Assembly: GCA_022013615.1 (NCBI GenBank)
Contig: JAKLQB010000602.1
Location: 1 to 5,240 of the forward strand
Length of the DNA: 5,240 bases
Source of the DNA: Desulfobacterales bacterium
GTDB lineage: Bacteria; Desulfobacterota; DSM-4660; Desulfatiglandales; Desulfatiglandaceae
Direction of reading: 5' to 3'
The translations under genes and the position numbers were made by a program. Below the pieces are notes generated by a model. The model was not told where the DNA came from and searched no databases. It saw nothing but the letters and a program-made list of their open reading frames with translations. Below are positions 1 through 3,153 of the stretch, in pieces (positions within the stretch are counted from its first letter, which is position 1; every line of letters begins with the position of its first letter).

Positions 1-92
1 GCGACTAGTTTGACCAATTGCTTCTGATTTAGGTTGACCACCGCTTCCTTCAATTCAGACCAAGTTGGCCTGCTGGATGTGCGTTTAGCCAC
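1..92 (-). CDS. 5' end of an unidentified gene (partial, runs off the window)
   Basis: An open frame on the minus strand enters the window edge. From the ATG at 101-99 it reads MTLVAKRTSSRPTWSELKEA, then VVNLNQKQLVKLV before leaving at position 1. A strong Shine-Dalgarno AAGGAGG lies at 109-103. It is only 1 nt from that ATG, which is too close, but 10 nt from the GTG at 92-90 (starting VAKRTSSRPTW) and 7 nt from a CTG at 95-93. I therefore prefer the GTG start. The opening 'RPTW..LK..V..L....L..L' resembles small hypothetical proteins I have seen with the same N-terminus, but I cannot name a function. Only about 30 residues are visible. It follows the 76-residue gene at 201-431 on the same strand across a 13-bp inverted repeat. 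Confidence 0.6.
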   Translation of the reverse strand, partial: MAKRTSSRPTWSELKEAVVNLNQKQLVKLV

Positions 93-129
93 CAGAGTCA
101 TTCCTCCTTCACTTGTCACCGACTTGGGT

Positions 130-169
130 GAGAGGCTGGCATAGAGCACCAGCGAAATGCCAGCCTCTC
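130..169. repeat. Perfect 13-bp inverted repeat (hairpin) between two minus-strand genes
   Basis: GAGAGGCTGGCAT (130-142) and ATGCCAGCCTCTC (157-169) are perfect reverse complements with a 14-nt loop. The hairpin lies 32 bp past the stop of the gene at 201-431 and upstream of the partial gene at the window start. It could end transcription on the minus strand, but no T-run follows on either strand, so it is not a canonical intrinsic terminator. A GTTGGGC at 181-187 gives it a faint resemblance to half an attC site, but no matching AAC box lies on the far side. Confidence 0.55.
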
Positions 170-200
170 TCCACACAAAGGTTGGGCGAAACGTAGTTAT

Positions 201-431
201 TTAGCTTGCTACGCGCAAGGCTTCTTGCGCCTCTTTAGGCAGTTGTACGGAAATGAAATAGGATTCTGGATAAAGATAATCTTCGCCTGACTCGTCAACG
301 ACTCTCAAGTACCCTTCTTTCGAGGCCTCGTTGTCAGGTAAAACCTGATATATCTTTCGCCGCTCCAAATCTTCACAATCCTTATTTTCTATGCAAAGCA
401 TAAATATACGTTTTTCGGTATTTTGTTCCAT
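201..431 (-). CDS. Small conserved hypothetical protein (76 residues)
   Basis: Function unknown. The 76-residue product has no membrane segment or signal peptide. Its core resembles a family of small cytoplasmic proteins recognisable by a central 'KIYQVLPD..A...G.LRVVDESGEDYLYP..YF' pattern (about residues 26-59), here followed by a short hydrophobic and charged tail (LPKEAQEALRVAS). The short beta-rich pattern suggests a small barrel fold (inference). The start is uncertain: the ATG at 431 has no good Shine-Dalgarno site. The frame is open upstream into the toxin remnant, and Met12 (398-396, opening MLCIENKDCE) fits the usual family start as I remember it. The gene sits directly behind the broken toxin remnant of the TA locus at 435-739, so it may have shared that operon's transcript. 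I am fairly sure it is a real gene and unsure of its role. Confidence 0.7.
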   Translation of the reverse strand: MEQNTEKRIFMLCIENKDCEDLERRKIYQVLPDNEASKEGYLRVVDESGEDYLYPESYFISVQLPKEAQEALRVAS

Positions 432-542
432 AGTTTTAATCCAATAACCTTTTAATTTTCATTTTCTTTCTGCCAATTCTTGGATGTGTTTTGGAAGCTT
501 TTAGTATTCTTTCTAAAAAGAAGGGGAGGTGAAATGATTCAT
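432..542 (-). pseudogene. Degraded RelE/HigB-type toxin remnant, partner of the antitoxin at 539-739
   Basis: Directly behind the antitoxin, an ATG at 542-540 overlaps its TGA (ATGA, the usual coupling in this TA family). Reading on gives MNHFTSPSF, stop (TAG, 515-513), KEY, stop (TAA, 503-501), KLPKHIQELAERK, stop (TGA, 461-459), KLKGYWIKT, and then runs in frame into the ATG of the gene at 201. As I remember the toxins that partner this antitoxin type, they begin like MxHFTSPxFWxxYxxLPxxIQxLAxKN. The TAG thus replaces a Trp codon and the TAA replaces a Gln codon, each by one base change. Past about residue 30 the body of the toxin (normally around 90 residues with the catalytic core) is missing, and 'GYW' may be a trace of a later conserved segment left by a deletion. 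No functional toxin can be made from this frame. Confidence 0.75.
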
Positions 543-739
543 AGCTTTTTAAATATCCCTTTCTTGAAATCCGACACTGCTCTGTTGGCAATGTCGTCAA
601 ATTTTCCCGAAGCCACGTCTTTCTCAAATTGCTTGTCCCATTCTGATGTATCAAACTCTTCAAACCATGATCGAAATTCTTTAAGTTGCACTTCAGGCAA
701 TCCAGCTACTTCTTTTTTTATTTGTTGGACCAACATCAT
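539..739 (-). CDS. Antitoxin of a RelE/HigB-like toxin-antitoxin pair (orphaned)
   Basis: The product is a 66-residue acidic protein of the small antitoxin family that pairs with RelE/HigB-like toxins. The diagnostic run is the Trp/Asp-rich 'FRSWFEEFDTSEWDKQFEKD' (residues 22-41), followed by 'ASGKFDDIANRAVSDFKKG', in which the family's '..D.Q.E.D...GK.D..A..A..DF..G' pattern is complete. The length is normal. The ATG at 739 is preceded by GAGG at 750-747 with 7-nt spacing, so the start is well supported; a second ATG follows directly. Its toxin partner starts in a 4-nt overlap but is broken by three stops (432-542), so the antitoxin is now an orphan. No clear promoter fits into the 23 bp between the start and the attC-like site at 763-835. 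Expression may come by readthrough from the yefM-yoeB-type operon upstream on the same strand. Confidence 0.85.
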   Translation of the reverse strand: MMLVQQIKKEVAGLPEVQLKEFRSWFEEFDTSEWDKQFEKDVASGKFDDIANRAVSDFKKGIFKKL

Positions 740-762
740 AGCTTCACCTCACTTTTTTTCTG

Positions 763-835
763 CCATAACGCCCAGCTTGAGAGGTGCGAATGGCGCGTAG
801 CGGAAAGAGCATCTTTCTCCAAGCTGATGTTCGCC
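763..835 (+). other. attC-like integron recombination site 1
   Basis: The parts are arranged as in an integron attC site. R'' is CCATAAC (763-769), followed by a 3-nt gap and L'' CAGCTTG (773-779). After a variable centre come L' CAAGCTG (820-826), a 2-nt gap, and R' GTTCGCC (829-835, core GTT). L'' and L' pair perfectly over 7 bp. One extrahelical C (819) follows, then A780-T818, G781-C817 and A782-T816. The site at 1815-1878 has the same gaps and the same extra C. R'' and R' pair only through AAC/GTT, which is normal for an integrated site because R'' belongs to one cassette and R' to the next. It separates the orphan antitoxin locus from yoeB, whose stop is 13 bp past R'. No integrase is in view. 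Confidence 0.6.
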
Positions 836-847
836 GAAAAGCGGCGA

Positions 848-1114
848 CTATTCATAATGGGTCCACATCCGGATGATCTTGACCGTCCGGATATCATCTA
901 AAATTTGGTAGACAATCCGATGCTGGATATTGATCTTCCTGGAACAAGCGCCGGCCAGATCACCAACCAATCTCTCATATGGGGGCGGAGTGCGATAAGG
1001 ATCCTCTCTGAGAACGTCGAGGAGCCGCTCGGCTTGTGGCTTTAAACCGGAATGGGATAGTCTCTTGGCGTCTTTTTTGGCTTGCTTTGTGTAAACCAGA
1101 AGCCAGCTCACCAC
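848..1114 (-). CDS. yoeB: Txe/YoeB-family mRNA interferase toxin
   Basis: The product is an 88-residue toxin of the YoeB/Txe branch of the RelE fold, a ribosome-dependent endoribonuclease that cleaves mRNA in the A site and is neutralised by its YefM-type antitoxin. Family features are the opening W-LVYTKQAKKDAKRL, then 'LREDPYRTPPPYERLVGDLAGACSRKINIQHRIVYQI' and a terminal 'THYE'. Glu47, Arg59 or Arg66, His65 and the C-terminal His86-Tyr87 fit the catalytic positions described for YoeB (Glu46, Arg65, His83, Tyr84), so it looks intact. The start is a GTG at 1114, or the next GTG at 1111; the second gives the usual MSWLLVYTKQA opening. AGAGGAG inside the end of the antitoxin gene serves either. 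It overlaps the antitoxin gene by 7 bp (GTGGTGA), implying translational coupling. It ends right at attC-like site 1 and runs against that site's direction. Confidence 0.9.
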   Translation of the reverse strand: MVSWLLVYTKQAKKDAKRLSHSGLKPQAERLLDVLREDPYRTPPPYERLVGDLAGACSRKINIQHRIVYQILDDIRTVKIIRMWTHYE

Positions 1115-1350
1115 TCAAGCTCCTCTGCACACTCTTCAACCGGAGTTTTCAACCCCTCGCGAATCGATTCCCGCATTCCTGGTATAGATGACAGGTATAA
1201 TGTTTCTTGGATTGCTCTCCAGTCTTCTTCAGAGACGAGGACAGCCGAGTTTCGTTTCCCAACAATTTGGATTGGATCATGGGAATCTGCAACATCATCG
1301 ACGAGGGTATAGAGCCGCTTTCTTGCTTCGGTCGCTGTAAGGGTAGGCAT
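1108..1350 (-). CDS. yefM: YefM/Phd-family antitoxin
   Basis: The product is an 80-residue Phd/YefM antitoxin that should bind and block the YoeB-like toxin encoded next, and repress the shared promoter. The N-terminal DNA-binding half shows the family pattern 'TATEARKRLYTLVDDVADSHDPIQIVGKRNSAVLVSEEDWRAIQETLYL' (about residues 5-53). The acidic C-terminal tail (about 55-80, ending EECAEELEW) is the part that wraps the toxin in known pairs. The start ATG at 1350 has a near-perfect Shine-Dalgarno AAGGAGG at 1366-1360 with 9-nt spacing. Upstream lies a promoter embedded in a 17-bp dyad (1363-1402), consistent with autoregulation. It is first in the operon and overlaps the toxin gene by 7 bp. Confidence 0.9.
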   Translation of the reverse strand: MPTLTATEARKRLYTLVDDVADSHDPIQIVGKRNSAVLVSEEDWRAIQETLYLSSIPGMRESIREGLKTPVEECAEELEW

Positions 1351-1362
1351 TGTTTAGTACCT

Positions 1363-1412
1363 CCTTTTTGTAACGTACGGCATATCGTACGCTACAAAAA
1401 GGGGCAAGTCAA
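1363..1412 (-). promoter_or_regulatory. Promoter, operator dyad and Shine-Dalgarno site of the yefM-yoeB-type operon
   Basis: On the minus strand, TTGACT (1412-1407) and TACGAT (1389-1384) are separated by exactly 17 bp, a good sigma70 promoter. The -10 lies in a long inverted repeat. TTTTTGTAACGTACG (1365-1379) and CGTACGCTACAAAAA (1386-1400) pair at 14 of 15 positions around a 6-nt spacer, and two more C/G pairs extend the arms to 1363-1402. One arm also covers most of the Shine-Dalgarno AAGGAGG (1366-1360). A dyad over the promoter and translation start is what a YefM-YoeB complex needs for self-repression. I infer that from the family; the site itself is seen directly. Confidence 0.8.
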
Positions 1413-1420
1413 GCCATTAA

Positions 1421-1431
1421 TCGGCGAACAT
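1421..1431. repeat. Inverted copy of the attC-like site 1 core (11 bp)
   Basis: TCGGCGAACAT here is the exact reverse complement of ATGTTCGCCGA at 827-837, the R' end of attC-like site 1. The pair brackets the yefM-yoeB-type operon together with its promoter (about 830-1420). In a gene cassette, the R'' box (…AAC) of the cassette's own attC is complementary to the TTRRRY at its start, so GGCGAAC (1423-1429) is what the R'' of this cassette should look like. The L''/L' hairpin that should follow is not recognisable downstream, so the rest of that attC may have been lost, or the match may be a simple inverted repeat. Confidence 0.5.
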
Positions 1432-1530
1432 AGATTATAAGGACTATTTTCCGTAAAATAAACTTTAAGAGAAATTCCTTCTTGTGGGCTATGGGTGATT
1501 TACCCCGTGAAATGTTTACCAAGTGAAATG

Positions 1531-1610
1531 CAAAGCCTATTTCACAACGGCGTAGCCTATTTAACTGGGGCAAAGCCTATTTAACTGGGGTATGCCACAC
1601 ATAGCCGGGG
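1531..1610. repeat. 20-bp tandem repeat, about four units
   Basis: Four consecutive 20-bp blocks line up without gaps: caaagcctatttcacaacgg (1531-1550), cgtagcctatttaactgggg (1551-1570), caaagcctatttaactgggg (1571-1590) and a degenerate tatgccacacatagccgggg (1591-1610). Blocks 2 and 3 differ at two positions only; all four share GCC at the same offset or a GGGG end. The period is not a multiple of three and no frame runs through it, so it is non-coding. Similar 'GTGAAATG…TTTCACTGGGG'-type repeats occur between genes in some environmental bacteria, from memory only. Confidence 0.75.
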
Positions 1611-1744
1611 ATGTAATGACGATTTGCCCTTGCTATCTTACTGCTGCTTTCTTAAACGACCCTTTTTGATATGAAAATTGAAGGTTTAAGCCCAAAAATA
1701 AGAAAAAAACCGATAATATTATAAATATATCGAATAGTTAGCTT

Positions 1745-1763
1745 GGTTCGAATCCCATCTCCG
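1745..1763 (+). other. tRNA 3'-end-like fragment (possible old attachment site)
   Basis: GGTTCGAATCCCATCTCCG reads like the T-loop (GGTTCGAATCC) followed by the 3' acceptor strand of a tRNA, closest to tRNA-Ser 3' ends. No tRNA body precedes it: the 60 bp upstream are A+T rich and form no anticodon or D arm. The T-stem is imperfect (only the two G-C pairs next to the loop are clean) and no CCA follows. It is therefore not a gene. It could be an integration scar, because many integrases use tRNA 3' ends, or a chance match. Confidence 0.35.
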
Positions 1764-1814
1764 AATCTATTACTGATATGTATTTTTTATCCATAGCTTT
1801 ATTTGTATTATGAT

Positions 1815-1878
1815 GCCCAACGCGCTGGCTGAGGGGAGCGCTTTTTATAGTGCTTCCCTCTCCAGCCAGATGTTATCC
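1815..1878 (+). other. attC-like integron recombination site 2 (5' border of the hicAB cassette)
   Basis: R'' GCCCAAC (1815-1821) matches the consensus RYYYAAC. A 3-nt gap, L'' CTGGCTG (1825-1831), a 31-nt centre, L' CAGCCAG (1863-1869), a 2-nt gap and R' GTTATCC (1872-1878) follow. L'' and L' pair over all 7 positions. One extrahelical C (1862) interrupts the stem, which then continues with AG/CT and a GGGGAGC/GCTTCCC-like helix. Gap lengths and the extra C are identical to site 1, so the two are members of one attC family. The predicted crossover is after G1872. The hicAB promoter starts 20 bp after that point. Confidence 0.72.
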
Positions 1879-1892
1879 GGTGACTTTTTGCC

Positions 1893-1928
1893 TTGACATA
1901 CTCGGAAAACATGTGTATAAATACACAC
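1893..1928 (+). promoter_or_regulatory. hicAB promoter with overlapping operator dyad
   Basis: TTGACA (1893-1898) and TATAAA (1916-1921) stand exactly 17 bp apart, a near-consensus sigma70 promoter. The perfect inverted repeat TGTGTAT-AA-ATACACA (1912-1927) covers the -10 and the predicted transcription start. It is a natural operator for the ribbon-helix-helix domain of HicB. Transcription should start about 7 bp past the -10, around 1928, only 1-3 nt before the hicA ATG at 1930, and no Shine-Dalgarno site precedes that ATG. Confidence 0.85.
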
Positions 1929-1929
1929 C

Positions 1930-2118
1930 ATGGATAGCCGAACAATTATCAAGACTCTCAAACAAAATGGTTGGCGCGAAGTGGCAAAAGTCGGCTCCCA
2001 TTCTCAGTTTCGGCATCCAACCAAAAAGGGGCGTGTTACCGTTCCACACCCTAAAAAGGACATACCGATTGGCACCCTGAAAAGTATCGAGCGCCAGTCG
2101 GGAATCAGATTTAGTTGA
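1930..2118 (+). CDS. hicA: HicA mRNA interferase toxin
   Basis: The product is a 62-residue HicA/YcfA-family toxin, a small double-stranded-RNA-binding-like fold that cleaves mRNA independently of the ribosome and is held inactive by HicB. The whole family pattern is present: 'LKQNGWREVAKVGSHSQFRHPTKKGRVTVPHP' (residues 10-41) and 'KKDIPIGTLKSIERQSGI' (42-59). The catalytic His is His24 in GSHSQF. Length and charge are normal, and nothing suggests inactivation. The start ATG is fixed by family alignment but has no Shine-Dalgarno site and lies 9 bp after the -10 element, so a leaderless mRNA is likely. The stop overlaps the Shine-Dalgarno site of hicB, coupling the two genes. Confidence 0.93.
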   Translation: MDSRTIIKTLKQNGWREVAKVGSHSQFRHPTKKGRVTVPHPKKDIPIGTLKSIERQSGIRFS

Positions 2119-2127
2119 GGTGTAACC

Positions 2128-2544
2128 ATGGCAAACTATATTGCAATCGTACATAAAGACCCCAAGAGCGACTTCGGCGTGTCGTTTCCAGACTTTCCGG
2201 GCTGTATCACGGCCGGTAGAAACATCGACGACGCAAGGGACATGGCCCAAGAAGCTCTCGCCCTTCATATTAAGGGCATGTTTGAAGACGGAGAGCAACT
2301 GCCAGGCCCTTCAAAGCTCGAAGAAATTATGGCTGATCCCGATTTCGCTGATGCTGCGGCCTATTTGGTCGTTGAGGTCCCTGATGCCAAGCCTCGAACC
2401 GTCAGGGTCAATATTACTGTTCCAGAAATGACTCTTAAACAAATTGATGCCGCAGCTAAAAAGCGCGGTATGTCAAGGTCTTCATTTCTTGTTCACGCTG
2501 CTCAAAACGCCATCCAGCCTGGCCAATTAGAAGCATCTGTCTAA
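2128..2544 (+). CDS. hicB: HicB antitoxin and transcriptional repressor
   Basis: The 138-residue product is a two-domain HicB. Residues 1-62 form the HicB-like degenerate RNase H fold that binds HicA ('YIAIVHKDPKSDFGVSFPDF', then PGCITAGRNIDDARDMAQEAL). Residues about 92-126 form a ribbon-helix-helix DNA-binding domain, 'VRVNITVPEMTLKQIDAAAK' followed by KRGMSRSSFLVHAA. The RHH should bind the TGTGTAT/ATACACA dyad over the promoter. The ATG at 2128 is preceded by GAGGTG (2117-2122) with 5-nt spacing, overlapping the TGA of hicA. It lies 9 bp behind hicA, and its stop is 12 bp before the R'' box of attC-like site 3. It belongs to the long, RHH-bearing HicB class rather than the helix-turn-helix class. 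Confidence 0.93.
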   Translation: MANYIAIVHKDPKSDFGVSFPDFPGCITAGRNIDDARDMAQEALALHIKGMFEDGEQLPGPSKLEEIMADPDFADAAAYLVVEVPDAKPRTVRVNITVPEMTLKQIDAAAKKRGMSRSSFLVHAAQNAIQPGQLEASV

Positions 2545-2556
2545 TCCTTTCCTTAC

Positions 2557-2649
2557 GGATAACGGATAAGCTGACTTGGCGCGGTGTTCCATATGTGGAT
2601 TTTTAGCAACCGCTGTCACTCCGCGCTCGAGTCAAGCGCCTGGTTAGAA
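2557..2649 (+). other. attC-like integron recombination site 3 (3' border of the hicAB cassette)
   Basis: R'' is GGATAAC (2557-2563). An 8-nt gap precedes L'' TGACTTG (2572-2578), continued by GCGCGG (2579-2584). On the other side, CCGCGC (2621-2626) is followed by an extrahelical T (2627), then L' CGAGTCA (2628-2634), an 8-nt gap and R' GTTAGAA (2643-2649). The arms pair over 13 bp with one G-T wobble and one extra base placed exactly as in sites 1 and 2. The gaps are longer than in those sites (8 and 8 against 3 and 2). R'' is the exact complement of R' in site 2, tying the two as the ends of one cassette. Confidence 0.68.
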
Positions 2650-2653
2650 ATTA

Positions 2654-2686
2654 TGAATTGGGTTATGAATTGTGAATTGTGAATTG
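2654..2686. repeat. Short TGAATTG repeats
   Basis: TGAATTG occurs at 2654-2660, 2666-2672, 2673-2679 and 2680-2686, the last three in direct tandem with a 7-bp period. They follow immediately after the R' box of attC-like site 3. No coding frame depends on them. They look like slippage-derived filler, and variation in copy number between strains would be expected. Confidence 0.7.
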
Positions 2687-3153
2687 GGGTCGGGCCACGT
2701 TAACTTATTGAATATTATAGCTTTACGTTCCAAAAACAGGTGTTTTCAGGCCCTATATCGTCCTTTTTGACCCCAAAATGGGCGCCATAAGAAATAGATG
2801 ACTCTCGAAGTTGATAGGATTCTCGTGCTTAGATGCTTTTTCTTCTAAGGCCAGTACTCCCAGTATTGATTTTACCCTGACACAAAAAAGCCACGTTCCC
2901 TTTACTGAATGTGAATAATGCTCTTTTTGCCCTAATAAGATCGATATTGAGGCCAAACAAGGGTGTTTCTACGGTTGTTCTTTAATCGTTTTATGTAGTT
3001 ATGGTACTCCCATTATTCGTTCTCGCATTCATAATCTATTCGCACCAGCATAGTCCGCCGCGGCTTGAACAGGCTTCCTCACCGCTTCTGCCGTACCGAG
3101 GCTGAGGGGCTTGTGCACAGTGAGGAGCTACGAAAAGTAGTGGAGGAAAGGAA
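2687..3153. other. Gene-free stretch between the hicAB cassette and the cyclase gene
   Basis: No convincing gene is present in these 467 bp. One open minus-strand frame (2753-2956) lacks a Shine-Dalgarno site and family resemblance and is not accepted. TTGGGGTC (2684-2691) and GACCCCAA (2769-2776) form an 8-bp inverted repeat bounding a 93-bp segment, which could be a small repeat element. GCTTCCTCAC (3073-3082) can pair with GTGAGGAGC (3120-3128), and its CCTCA alternatively with TGAGG at 3103-3107. This lies 26 bp past the cyclase stop and may be its 3' structure, but no T-run makes it an intrinsic terminator. Confidence 0.5.

Larger units (their letters stand above)
1432..1814. other. Gene-free stretch between two TA operons
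   Basis: No plausible gene is seen on either strand in these 383 bp. The left part contains two GTGAAATG copies (1507-1514 and 1523-1530), the second forming a hairpin with ATTTCAC (1539-1545), followed by the 20-bp tandem repeats at 1531-1610. The right part (about 1660-1810) is very A+T rich and holds the tRNA-like fragment at 1745-1763. The base composition differs clearly from the flanking genes, as expected of recombined or non-coding filler in a cassette array. Confidence 0.6.
1873..2643 (+). mobile_element. hicAB integron gene cassette
   Basis: The segment begins at the predicted crossover of attC-like site 2 (G^TTATCC) and ends at the G of R' in site 3. It carries hicA and hicB in the same direction as the sites and its own promoter, a typical TA cassette. 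The deciding evidence is that its start (GTTATCCG, with the preceding G) is exactly complementary over 8 bp to CGGATAAC (2556-2563), the R'' region of its own attC. In the excised circle, R'' and R' would therefore pair fully, as known for mobile cassettes. The size, 771 bp, is ordinary for a cassette. No integrase gene is in the window, so mobility depends on one elsewhere. Confidence 0.65.

Noticed and set aside
436..663. 75-residue minus-strand open frame overlapping the antitoxin gene
   Set aside because: It overlaps the well-supported antitoxin in another frame, has no Shine-Dalgarno site at its start and resembles no family. The neighbouring frame gives the toxin remnant instead.
480..800. 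106-residue plus-strand open frame
   Set aside because: It is antisense to the antitoxin and toxin remnant and runs into attC-like site 1. The composition is that of a shadow frame.
831..847. TCGCCG-AAAAG-CGGCGA hairpin as the terminator of yoeB
   Set aside because: The 6-bp stem sits right at the yoeB stop, but no T-run follows on the minus strand. It overlaps the attC R' box, which explains half of it.
1531..1610. CRISPR-like repeat
   Set aside because: The 20-bp blocks abut directly with no unique spacers, and one block is degenerate, so it is a plain tandem repeat.
1695..1765. Full tRNA gene ending at the GGTTCGAATCC motif
   Set aside because: The preceding sequence is A+T rich and offers no acceptor, D or anticodon stem. 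Only the 3' end resembles a tRNA.
1873..2298. 141-residue minus-strand open frame across hicA and hicB
   Set aside because: It is antisense to two unmistakable TA genes with a promoter on the plus strand. Its sequence has no family character.
2753..2956. 67-residue minus-strand open frame in the gap before the cyclase gene
   Set aside because: It has no Shine-Dalgarno site and no recognisable motif. Part of it (KASKHENPINFESHLF) looks vaguely familiar as repeat-associated sequence, but not enough to call a gene.
2850..3020. Near-repeat GTACTCCCA(G/T)TATT at 2854 and 3004
   Set aside because: It is a 13-of-15 match in isolation, without flanking similarity, and likely chance.
3073..3128. Fourth attC site before the cyclase gene
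   Set aside because: It shares GGCTGAGGGG with attC-like site 2 and can form stems, but lacks both a properly placed AAC box and a GTT box.
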